From positions 62,001-126,000 of the forward strand of contig QPMI01000520.1 of NCBI GenBank assembly GCA_004431415.1: a DNA stretch of 64,000 bases, read 5' to 3'. Made by a program: the position numbers and the translations under genes. How positions within the stretch are numbered: the first letter of the stretch is position 1; every line of letters begins with the position of its first letter. Below the pieces are notes generated by a model, which saw only the letters and a list, made by a program, of their open reading frames with translations, made no database searches and had not been told where the DNA came from. Source of the DNA: Cyanophora paradoxa. Lineage: Eukaryota > Glaucocystophyceae > Cyanophorales > Cyanophoraceae. Positions 39,451 to 48,460 of the stretch are shown in pieces.

Positions 39451-40524
39451 TTATATGGTGCTTACCAGATAGCAACCCAAATAACAGCGTTGGCTAATAG
39501 TGATAGTAACACCTGTTGAGTTTAATATTCCAACAGTGTCCCCCATGTTAAGAGTTAGTAATGTTTCGTATGTGATAGCCATTTGTCCTGTTAATGAACA
39601 TTGAAATTCGTAGTTGGATGCAATTCCATTTATTTGTAGCCGAAGGACAGTTGTATAAGAAGTCTGAGTATCTACCCTGAGAGCTGTAAAAAATACCCTG
39701 TATACACCAGCAACAGGTGCGGTAAATAAATACCAATCATTCCAATTGCCTTGATTGTTGACATAATAAGTGCCAAAACTTGGAACTGTAAAGGTAATTT
39801 GAGAGCCAGATGCCCATGATGATGTTGATATTGTCTGATTAGGTAATAGCTTTGTGACACAAAATCTTGGGCAATAAGTCCTTTTTAAATAGCAAGTAGG
39901 AGAAAGTGTAAATGATTTTATCTCTGTCTGTGCTACTGTCGTTTTTTCAAGAGTGACAATTGTATTACCATTTCGTTTATAGGTCGTATTGGAATCTGTT
40001 CCGTTACCAATCTCGGGTGCTTGAACTCTCAGAAATGCTTGAAGAGTCCCATAAATTATATTCCCTAAGAGACCATAGTTGATATTCATCAATTGAGTAA
40101 AAACGCTTGTCCCATTCACAGTCAATTGATTTGTTGTAACAGTCCCTACTACAATTGCTCCATCTTCAATGTAGGCACCTCCACTTCTGACTACAAGAGC
40201 TGAATTATTTATTGTGTTGTCGAAAGTTACTATTTTTGCTGTGGTGAATCCACCCACATTATCATATATTGCTGAATCGGGGACTACTTGACCCGCTTGA
40301 ACTTGATTTTTATTAGAGATAATAATACCTGTGGTTCTTATCCTACCATTATTGCGATCACATCTTATTTCTTTCACTCTCAGTATATTCCCTTCTGTAA
40401 AAGATGTATTGCTTGTGGTTTCAGTGCAAATAAAACCGGGTGTAGAGTCGACAACTTCATGGGAGGTGCTATGTAGTGATTTCGCGGCGAGTTCATAGTT
40501 TGGGATCTCTAAAAGGGAGGTCAT
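39451..40524 (-). CDS. Fibre-family protein 4 with C1q-like C-terminal domain
   Basis: ATG at 40524 preceded by TTATAAAG gives 357 residues. The frame is open upstream into the large fibre gene only because that gene has lost its stop. Shared module: SHEVVDSTPGFICTETTSN, LRVKEIRCDRNNGRIRTTGI, RSGGAYIEDGAIVVG. The N-terminal 150 residues are very close to protein 3. The C-terminal head (WYLFTAPVAGVYRVFFTALR ... LLTLNMGDTVGI) is again C1q-like but diverged. Recent duplication followed by head divergence is likely. Confidence 0.75.
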   Translation of the reverse strand: MTSLLEIPNYELAAKSLHSTSHEVVDSTPGFICTETTSNTSFTEGNILRVKEIRCDRNNGRIRTTGIIISNKNQVQAGQVVPDSAIYDNVGGFTTAKIVTFDNTINNSALVVRSGGAYIEDGAIVVGTVTTNQLTVNGTSVFTQLMNINYGLLGNIIYGTLQAFLRVQAPEIGNGTDSNTTYKRNGNTIVTLEKTTVAQTEIKSFTLSPTCYLKRTYCPRFCVTKLLPNQTISTSSWASGSQITFTVPSFGTYYVNNQGNWNDWYLFTAPVAGVYRVFFTALRVDTQTSYTTVLRLQINGIASNYEFQCSLTGQMAITYETLLTLNMGDTVGILNSTGVTITISQRCYLGCYLVSTI

Positions 40525-40543
40525 CTTTATAATTACGAAATAG

Positions 40544-43500
40544 TTAAATTGCGACAGCAATGTAATGGATTGTAACAGTTTTGGCTGTATTGTCCATTGC
40601 ATATGGATCAGTGAAAAGTTCACATGTGAAAAGTCACTGTAAACATTTAACAGGTTCACAGTAAAAATGACGGGAGTTACTTGATAATTTGGAGCTTGTC
40701 CTTCATGCCTTACTGTTGCTGTCACAACAGGAGGAGAAGCAAAGGCACTACTGAAATAGATGGTTAGATTGAACACATATAAATTATTGTAGTTCATAAC
40801 AGGAGTAGTGTAAACATACTTTCCTGCTTTTATTTTCCCATTGAAATATGAATTGAGTTGACTGGTAAGATCTGCTTCTGTAATGCATCTACTAATAGTG
40901 GAGCTATCTGTGGGGTTCATAGCATAAAAGTTTCTTGCATAAGCATTTCCTCTGACCAATAGAGTTTGATCATAATAATTCTGCGAATTGTGGAAAAACC
41001 ATGTTTCATCAAACATAGGTCCGGCTGGTTCTACTATCTGACCTGATCCTACATACATTGTGTTGTTGGCTCTTATAGTGGTTGCTGTGAATGGATCGAG
41101 AGTTGGTTTATTGGTCAGGTCATTGTAGTTGCCCGAAAAAATCGCTGGTTTGTTATAAATATCTGTATTCCAATCATGAGTGTGTGCAAAATCTGTAATC
41201 TCTGCCTTTGTGTGATTGTGGGCAAAATCTGTTATCTCACTCTTTACATGAGTGTGTGCGAAATCTGTGATTTCAGATTTTACATGAGAGTGAGCGAAAT
41301 TAGTAATATCTGCTCGGGTGTGATAGTGTGCAAAATCTGTAATTTGGGACTTGGTGTGAGTGTGTGCGAAATCTGTGATTTCTGCCTTTGTGTGGGTGTG
41401 TGATCTATTATTAAGATCGAGGAAGCTACCCGAAAATGCAACAGGGTGTAGATTTGCTGCGGTGGGTTTATTAATTAGATCATTATAATCTCCTGTGAAT
41501 GAAATGGTTTTTAGCTCTCCCCTTCCTACATAATCAGATGGTAGATCAATCTTTATAGGCATAATCGCTGGATCATCAGGAATCACATATTCACCTCCTG
41601 GATGAACCACAGGAAAGGTTTGATTACATTCAGTGTGGACAAAAAAGTTACATGCTGTAACTGTTCCATCAATAATCCCACCTGTTAGAGGAAGGTAATC
41701 ACCTGTTACACCAATATTTATACCTGCAATGATTGTATTCAGTTCGGTTTCATCTATGTAGTTTTGGGCTTGTAGGTAATCTTCTGTAACAATTCTTGAA
41801 ATTGTTTCATTGTGGATGTTTTTCGCTGAGGCTCTCTGATTGATTTCTAAGACCCCCTCACCGACTCCACCATTATAATTTGTTTTTATCCATGATATCT
41901 CGCATCTCTTGTAATCATCTCGATTTCCCAAAAGTGCATCTGGTAACAGTCTCTCTCTGCTGAATATTAATTTCGGTCTTGATGAATCCAAATCACTCAC
42001 ATCAGTAACATTAATCTGTATTGCTGCATCTTTGTCATCATAGTTAACTGGATCAGATGGTAGAGATACTAAACCTCCTGTCATCGGGATGTCATCAGCG
42101 TAGTAGCTTGTTAGATAGATACCTGGTTTGGTGTCTAATGCTCCAAAGTTCCCGCCTGCTGCAATCATCTGCATTCTTGTGGGGGGTCTAATGTATAATT
42201 CGCCTTCCATTGTGGTGCCTGCATCTATTCCTTTGCGATTCACATAGTAGTCATTTAATTGTAACCTTTCAGGTATGGTATTGCTCTGATAGAGACTTAC
42301 ACCATCTGTAAAATCTGTTAATATATTTCCTGCTGATGCAAACTTAGGCTGGTCATCTATTTCGCTCCACATGTGCCTATGGGCAAAATCCTCGATCTCA
42401 TCTTTGGTATGGGTGTGGTTTGCTATCCAATCTAAAACAACATTAGAAGTAGGATGATGTGGAAGGTTTGCTTCTATATTCACAGTCAAATAATCGACGA
42501 CTAAGTTGCTGGAATAAAGATTACTTGCCCAAAGGTTACTGGTGTAAATGTTACTTGCTGAAATGTTGCTGGTGTAAATGTTACTCGCCCATAGGTTACT
42601 TGTGTAAATGTTACTTGCTGAAATGTTACTGGTGTAAATGTTACTTGTGACTGTAAGGTTTGTATCATTTTTTATCACGAATAATGAAAGAATATTAGTA
42701 AGTTCTCCTTCGTCAATGTATCCCTGTTCTTCTAAATAATCCTCTGTTACCACTCTCGATATATCTTCATTGTGTATGTTTTTGGCGCTTGCTCTTTGAT
42801 TGATTTCTAATAAACCTTCACCAACTCCGCCATTATAATTTGTTTTTATCCATGCTACCTCACATCTTCTATAATCATCTCGATCTCCTATAAAAGTATT
42901 AGGTAAAAGACGCTGCCGAGTAAATACTAATTTTGGTCTCGATTGGTCAAAATCGCTTACATCTGTAACATTAATTTGTATTGCTGCGTCTTTGTTATCA
43001 TAACTATTTGGATCTAATGGAAGCGACGGTATAGGAGGTAATACATCTGTCATCGGGATATCCTCAGGATAGAAGCTTGTTAAATAAATTCCGGGTTTCG
43101 TCTCATACAAACCAAAATTACCATTAATTGGTAAAATCCCTTCTCTTCTGGGTGGTCTAATGTATAATTCGGCTTCCATTCCTGTTCCTGCTTCTATTCC
43201 CATGCGATTAAGGTAGTGGTCATTTAATTGTAATCTTTCTTCTATGTTGATATTTCTATAAAGACTTACACCATATTGGAAATCTGTTAATACATTTTCT
43301 GCGGATGCGAAAGTAGGTTGCTCATCGATTTCGTCCCAATTATGCCTGTGGTCTGCTGGTGGAAATTCAGTAGGTATGTTATCTAAATCTTCCCAATCGT
43401 GCCTATGCTCTGTCGGTGGGAATCTTTCCGGTTTGTTTAGAATGTCATCCCATTCGTGTTCGTGGGGATCTGGTGGGAATGTGTCGGGTTTGTTAATAAT

Positions 43501-44706
43501 ATCCCTCCAATCTACGGTAAAATCGAAAAATCCCGGCTGTAATCCATCTGGTAATAACTCTTCATCTGGTATATGTGGCTGTTCGTAATCGATGTTTGGT
43601 GGATCTAATCCATGTGGTAAAAGTTGTTCGTCGTAAGGTTCGTAGCGATCATATAACATATGGTTAGGATCAAATCCATCCGGTAATTCTTCCACGTCTT
43701 CACATTCTTTATGTTCGAGAGGTATAACATTAATATCTGGTGCTAAGAGTTCCTCAGCGGGCGGTTTGTAGTCTTTAAAAACTGGTTTATTATGGACTTT
43801 TTCCCAACTAACAAAATGATGCCCAAACGCTACCGTCTCATCTGCTGTGTATTCTCTTCCGGGTTGTTTCTTTGGTGTAAGATCTGGTGGATCCCATGGA
43901 AGTGGAAACGGAACCGGAGTAGGTCCGTAATGCTCTATGATCTCTCTTATGGTCTTTTCACTAACGAGCCGCTCCCCATTTGCATAAACATTACTACCAT
44001 GAATATTTCGCCACTGTCGGGTTCTAATACCAAGGTCTTTGGTGTTTGTTTTCAAAGGTAAAAGGTGGCGATCCATTTCGACAAGATCGGGATGTAAATG
44101 TATAGCTACTGGTTGACTGGGACTACTGTCGACTGTGATCGAATCCTTTTCTTTGGAAGTATCCGGTGGAAGAGTGAAACCAAACAGTGCGTTAGTGTTT
44201 GAATTGTTGACAATGTCCTTTGGGTAAACATTGTTGGTGTGGCGAATCTGATTCTCTTCACCATGTGGGGCTACCTGTAATATCTGAGGGATTTGTGTAA
44301 TCGCATTTGATCCTTCATTATAGATTCTCAAACCGCTACGATGAACTCCCTTCTCATCCTGGACATTAAAAACCAAACGTCCGCTATCGTAACGTGTGGG
44401 AATATCGGGATGCGTTCCACTTGCTTTAAGTTTCCGTGGTCTCCTTCTTGTTGCCTTGATCTCCGCAACCGTGTTTTTTTTTACATTCCCCAAACTGAAA
44501 GCTATACTTACATCTTCTTTCTCTGGGTCTGTTTGATTCACCGTTAAAGCATGAATTCTGGGATGCGTCTTACTGGGTTTATCGGCGCTCTGATCAATTG
44601 ACGCCGACCCTTTAATGGTGATATTATCAAAGTTAACATGCTTTGGGTTCCCTTTACCACCACTACCTGTTATGGTTTGTAAATTTGCTGGATAATTGAA
44701 ACTCAT
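40544..44706 (-). CDS. Large tail-fibre-like protein with duplicated domain and H-lectin-like end (frameshifted)
   Basis: ATG at 44706, about 1,387 residues. In order: a proline-rich N-terminus; repeats of W..I.NKP..FPP..H.H.W; a 220-residue domain (VSLYRNINIEERLQLNDHYL ... EGLLEINQRASAKNIHNE); TSNIYTSNISASNIYTSNL repeats; a second copy of the 220-residue domain; seven H.H.K.EITDFAH repeats as in phage fibres; and a lectin-like end (FSSAFASPPVVTATVRHEG). At an A4 run (40614-40617) the frame shifts. The other frame gives DPYAMDNTAKTVTIHYIAVA and a stop at 40544, a normal H-lectin-like terminus. As sequenced, the frame runs on into fibre-family protein 4 (1,751 codons in all). It probably forms a long host-binding fibre. 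Confidence 0.75.
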
Positions 44707-44755
44707 CCCTGGTTACTCTAATAATAGAGATTTATTAAATTTCAATAAAGTAAAG

Positions 44756-46291
44756 ATGCCTCTAAGGGTTGTTTTAGCTTTGTCTGGCGGCGGCGCACGT
44801 GGTATTATCATAACAAGGTTGTTAAAAGAAATAGAAACAAGAACGGGTAAACGCGTTATTGATTTGGTCGACCTTGTAAGTGGAACGTCCACAGGCGGTA
44901 TTATTGCTATTGGTCTCAATGTGAAAAATCCCGAATTTCCCGATGAACCAAAATTAACAGCTACCGACCTTCATAATACTTACCTATATCATCTTCCTCT
45001 CATCTTTGCGAATCCACGGAATATCATAGAGAATGCACTTTTCAATACTAAATATGATGTATCACCATTAGAAACCGCTATTTTCTCTGTGACTGGGGAA
45101 GCTCTCATAAAAGATTCACTAAAAGATGTGGTTATTACGACGTTCGATACTGTAAGCATGAAACCAATTCTTATAGCAAACGATAACGATTACAAGACTA
45201 TACCAAGTAAGATTGCGGCACGTTCTACTTCTGCCGCTCCAACATATTTTGCTCCTGTCGATTACGAGGGGATGTGTCTAATTGATGGTGCGATATCAGG
45301 TAACAATAACCCAAGTGTTTGTGGTTACAGTCACGCAAAAAAGATATATGATAACGACGACGATATTATAGTTATTAGCATATCATGCGGTGAGGTAAAT
45401 GAAACAGACGCACCGAATGTGGGTTATTCTTACGAAAGTGTGAATACCTGGGGTATTCTTTCATGGATTGCTTCCACCTCAGGGAGTCCATTAATTAATA
45501 TGCTAATGGCTGCAAGTGAATTATCGGCTCTTGAAAAGATGCAAGAGTTTTTACCGTATAATGATGACCAAGGATACGCCCGATACTACCGTATCTCTGT
45601 GCCGCTTCCGAAGGATATCTTAAACTCCCTCGATGATACTTCTAAGATTCCGGACATGATCGCGGCGACTGAAACGTATATACAAGCAAACGACGCCATG
45701 ATAGATCGACTCTGTCAGTTACTTGTAACAAATTATGAGATTAAGAACCCTGTCAGATCCTATGTATCATCCACTCTCAATAACATACCTCCTATCGATG
45801 CTAATTGGTATCTTCTGTCAGATAATGCGTTTACCGCTTCTTCTGCAAAATTCGGAAAAGAGGCATTTAAAGCCCGCCCATCATTAACTGGATGGGAAGC
45901 GAATGCATCCGCAATTAACGGAGTATGGGAAACGCCAACTGAATATTTGCAAATAGCCTTCCCATATACATTTGAGGTCGCTTCTATAATTGCATATGGT
46001 TCAGGTATAACAACTGCGTTTATTAAGACTTTCAATGTTGCGACATCGCAAGATGATATAACATGGTCATTTATCAAATATGAGGGTGTAAATAGAATGT
46101 TTGTATGTGAGAATATAAATAATGCTAATAACTCTGGGGATGTATCATATGCTATGGGGTTCCCACTTTCGGTAAACGATGTATTTTACATAGGTTATCC
46201 ATTGAGAACACGATATATACGTATTTATCCTTTGGTATATATAAATGCCCCGACTATGAGAGTCGATGTAACGGGCGCATTTATACGATAG
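44756..46291 (+). CDS. Patatin-like phospholipase with C-terminal discoidin-like domain
   Basis: ATG at 44756, preceded by AATAAAGTAAAG; 511 residues. It carries the oxyanion motif SGGGARG (10-16), nucleophile elbow GTSTG (43-47, Ser45) and catalytic Asp in LIDGAISG (Asp177), the Ser-Asp dyad of patatin lipid acyl hydrolases. Residues from about 370 onward (EYLQIAFPYTFEVASIIAYG, FNVATSQDDITWSFI, TRYIRIYPLVYINAPTMRVD) match the layout of an F5/8-type C (discoidin) domain. The enzyme would hydrolyse membrane lipids, with the discoidin-like part binding lipid or glycan. Lying beside the fibre cassette, it may be a virion protein used in membrane passage; that role is inference. Confidence 0.85.
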   Translation: MPLRVVLALSGGGARGIIITRLLKEIETRTGKRVIDLVDLVSGTSTGGIIAIGLNVKNPEFPDEPKLTATDLHNTYLYHLPLIFANPRNIIENALFNTKYDVSPLETAIFSVTGEALIKDSLKDVVITTFDTVSMKPILIANDNDYKTIPSKIAARSTSAAPTYFAPVDYEGMCLIDGAISGNNNPSVCGYSHAKKIYDNDDDIIVISISCGEVNETDAPNVGYSYESVNTWGILSWIASTSGSPLINMLMAASELSALEKMQEFLPYNDDQGYARYYRISVPLPKDILNSLDDTSKIPDMIAATETYIQANDAMIDRLCQLLVTNYEIKNPVRSYVSSTLNNIPPIDANWYLLSDNAFTASSAKFGKEAFKARPSLTGWEANASAINGVWETPTEYLQIAFPYTFEVASIIAYGSGITTAFIKTFNVATSQDDITWSFIKYEGVNRMFVCENINNANNSGDVSYAMGFPLSVNDVFYIGYPLRTRYIRIYPLVYINAPTMRVDVTGAFIR

Positions 46292-46461
46292 AAAAAAGAG
46301 GGAATTTTTCCGATTTTTTGATTATATATGTATATGTATATATAATAATATTATTTATTTTTTTTCCAAACATTTTTTTCTCGTTCAAACGGCATTACGG
46401 AGGTTTTGGTATATATAGTGTAAATATGTCGTGTATATATGGTGTATATATGTCGATTTGT

Positions 46462-46567
46462 CCCCGGGTTGTAATTTTTTTCTGATTACAACCGGGGAAG
46501 AACTATGACAACCCGGGGGCAAGTTCAATTACAACCCGGGAAGAAGTTCGATTACAACCGGGGGAAG
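46462..46567. repeat. ATTACAACCCGGGGAAG tandem array with inverted copy
   Basis: CCCGGGTTGTAAT at 46464-46476 is followed by four imperfect direct copies of ATTACAACC(C)GGGG(A)AAG spaced about 26-28 bp (46484-46567), so hairpins can form between the inverted and direct units. Confidence 0.8.
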
Positions 46568-46573
46568 ATGTGA

Positions 46574-46599
46574 AATTTTGGGTTCCGGAACCCAAAATT
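46574..46599. terminator. Perfect 26-bp palindrome
   Basis: Each half is AATTTTGGGTTCC, with no mismatch and no loop. Its place between two convergent genes suggests a bidirectional transcription end signal or a protein-binding site. Confidence 0.6.
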
Positions 46600-46700
46600 C
46601 CAAGAAATTCATACAAACTGCTATAACTCTTCACCAACTCATCGCCTTTCAAAACCGCGACCATCGCCGGAATCCTCTTTTCATCCTCTACGCATCTAAG

Positions 46701-48416
46701 CTACTTCCGGGAACTGGATCGTAGATTTACGCGGGTTTGAGGTGCTGTATATGTCTCTTTTGAGGTCTGGAAGTCTGTATACCATCTCTGGCTGTTGACC
46801 TCTGATAGCTTCTGGGTTCCTGCTATGACCAACTTCTTAATTTCACGCTCCGCCTTCCCTTTCTTCTTAGTTCTGGCTTGTGTTAGCGGTTCTTCTGGGA
46901 CATCATCCGCTTTTTCGATGCCTTCCTTTCGTATCGCCGAATCTATCCGGGCTTCTTCTTTGGCTTGCTCTAATGCATCACCTGTGGGCGCCTCATGATA
47001 CTCTACACCTTTGATAGGTAACAGTTCGTGGAAAGCAAACCTCCCATCGACCATTTCACCATTCGGATTTCGTAATCGAAACTTAAAACCCTCTCTACCC
47101 TCGACAACCGCGTCCTTGGTGGAGTGGTAGAGCGCCGCACTCTCCATTCTTGAGCCTCTGGGTTCGAATCCAGGCCGGCCGAAGCAATCCCGCTTCGAAT
47201 CCCAGTGTGGTCGTTGGGGGGTTTGATGGTAACCCAACGCTGGGCGGACCCCATAGCCGCACCCAGTGGACCCGAAAGGCCGAAGGTGGGGGCGGTCCTG
47301 TGCGTTCCCATAAGAACACGCGCATAGGGAGAAGGCTGTGCGAGGAAGGGTAATCGCCCCAGTACGGCCCGGCCCGAGAACCCCTAAGGGGAGCAAATTT
47401 TTTTTTTCTCTACCCTCGACAGTATAAACGATCCGCGACCAATTGACACCCTGTTTAGCGAATGGGTTCTTTTCTATTCTCACCCGCACAAACATACCCT
47501 TTTGAATACCATCTAAGTAAGCCATCGACTTCTTAAACTTCTCGTCTTCTAAACCTATGATCTCTCTATAATGCTCATCTGTGGTTTCTGCGGGTTTTCT
47601 CTTAGTCGCTGAATGGACAGTATGGTTATAATTATACTCAATGTCACCCAATACATCAAAGAATCGCGCCGTGTTATTTGCTATGCAATAGTTCGTAATA
47701 AGCCGCTTGATCTGCTTGTTAAACGCTTCTATTCTACCCTGACTCCGATGATCTGCGACATCGCTAATCTGATGGTCGATGAACTTCTTAGCAAGGTAAT
47801 TAGTAAACATAGTATTAGTAAATTCGCTCCCGCTATCACTTTGGACACGTGCAATTGGTCGCGGAACTCTCTTTTGTAATTGTTCGAATGCGGCAAGAGT
47901 CGTAATAGCGCTCTTGTCTCTCATCGGAATAATATAACCTGTTCTAAGCGTTGATTCCATAGCCGACATAAACGTATCGTATCCGTCATTTTGCTTCTTA
48001 TAAGCTGGGAAAAACAGAAGATCGATAACATAGGTATCGAGAGGTTGCCTAATTGGTATCATCGGGTCTCTCTTTCTTGAAAGGGTAGGCGCGTTAATCT
48101 GAACAACTTCCTGTTTATCATACCATTCTTTCATCTTCTTATAGTCTTCATCTGGTAGTTCTTTCCTCATAGCTCCGAAACCCTTGTAACCGGTGCGCGG
48201 ATCGTAAAACTTCTTAGCAATCTTAGATTCTTTCGTTACAGTCTCAGTAGGCAATGCCTCCGGAATCAGTTCTTTAACTATCTCAGACTTCTTTAAAATT
48301 CGTGTGGTTTTCTGTTCTATCGGAATGGTTATAGGTAGCATGTTACCCTGATCTTCTTTCATGCTCTTCTTTACGATCTTAGGAATGGGTCTTAAACCTA
48401 TCTGTGCGGAAGGCAT
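46701..48416 (-). CDS. rve-family (retroviral-type) integrase, interrupted in frame by a SINE
   Basis: Start taken at ATG 48416 (AAGGTAAAG precedes; MPSAQIGLRP). An ATG at 48458 is in frame but only 2 bp from the divergent gene's start. The catalytic core shows D132 (TYVIDLLFF), D194 (VQSDSGSEF) and E230 (QGRIEAFNK), an exact D,D(35)E spacing. After YTVEGRE, a 315-bp insertion (SINE plus duplicated target) adds 105 codons without a stop. Authentic sequence then resumes (GFKFRLRNPNGEMVDGRFAF), running to a Lys/Glu-rich tail. Such integrases insert Polintons with 6-bp duplications, as seen here. Whether the enlarged protein still works is unknown. Confidence 0.9.
   Translation of the reverse strand: MPSAQIGLRPIPKIVKKSMKEDQGNMLPITIPIEQKTTRILKKSEIVKELIPEALPTETVTKESKIAKKFYDPRTGYKGFGAMRKELPDEDYKKMKEWYDKQEVVQINAPTLSRKRDPMIPIRQPLDTYVIDLLFFPAYKKQNDGYDTFMSAMESTLRTGYIIPMRDKSAITTLAAFEQLQKRVPRPIARVQSDSGSEFTNTMFTNYLAKKFIDHQISDVADHRSQGRIEAFNKQIKRLITNYCIANNTARFFDVLGDIEYNYNHTVHSATKRKPAETTDEHYREIIGLEDEKFKKSMAYLDGIQKGMFVRVRIEKNPFAKQGVNWSRIVYTVEGREKKNLLPLGVLGPGRTGAITLPRTAFSLCACSYGNAQDRPHLRPFGSTGCGYGVRPALGYHQTPQRPHWDSKRDCFGRPGFEPRGSRMESAALYHSTKDAVVEGREGFKFRLRNPNGEMVDGRFAFHELLPIKGVEYHEAPTGDALEQAKEEARIDSAIRKEGIEKADDVPEEPLTQARTKKKGKAEREIKKLVIAGTQKLSEVNSQRWYTDFQTSKETYTAPQTRVNLRSSSRK
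47093..47106. repeat. SINE target-site duplication, left copy
   Basis: CTCTACCCTCGACA, repeated exactly at 47408-47421 on the other side of the insertion. Confidence 0.93.
47107..47407 (+). mobile_element. tRNA-headed SINE-like retroposon inside the integrase gene
   Basis: The 301-bp insert is GC-rich in an AT-rich gene and flanked by 14-bp direct repeats. Its first about 70 bp are tRNA-like, with an A box (TGGTGGAGTGGTAGAGCG) and a B box (GGGTTCGAATCC), the internal pol III promoter. A second TTCGAATCCC lies 30 bp on. The body is unrelated to tRNA; near the end is a hairpin around CCCCTAAGGGG. The tail is AAATTTTTTTTTT, poly-T rather than the usual poly-A. It is transcribed opposite to the integrase. 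It needs a LINE partner for movement. A plain tRNA gene is excluded by the long body and target duplication. Confidence 0.88.
47408..47421. repeat. SINE target-site duplication, right copy
   Basis: Second CTCTACCCTCGACA, following the poly-T tail. Confidence 0.93.
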
Positions 48417-48460
48417 CTTTACCTTATTTCCGTAATTTAATTTTTCTATATAATTCATAA

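Larger units (their letters stand above)
46292..46700. other. 410-bp convergent intergenic region with repeats and palindrome
   Basis: Lies between the 3' ends of the phospholipase and integrase genes. It contains a TATATG-rich stretch (46,318-46,350), a GGTTGTAAT inverted copy, a short tandem array and a perfect palindrome, listed separately. Probably a two-way termination region. Confidence 0.6.

Noticed and set aside
41176-41403. Plus-strand Cys-rich frame inside the large fibre gene
   Set aside because: It is the antisense of the H.H...ITDFAH repeats; the Cys pattern is a by-product of the repeat.
39451-44706. A single natural 1,751-residue fibre protein
   Set aside because: The shared N-terminal fibre module starts afresh at 40524 after a TATAAAG, and the adjacent frame holds a normal lectin-like ending at 40544, so fusion by frameshift is more likely.
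47107-47180. A functional tRNA gene within the integrase gene
   Set aside because: A and B boxes are present, but a non-tRNA body, poly-T tail and 14-bp target duplication identify a SINE-like insert.
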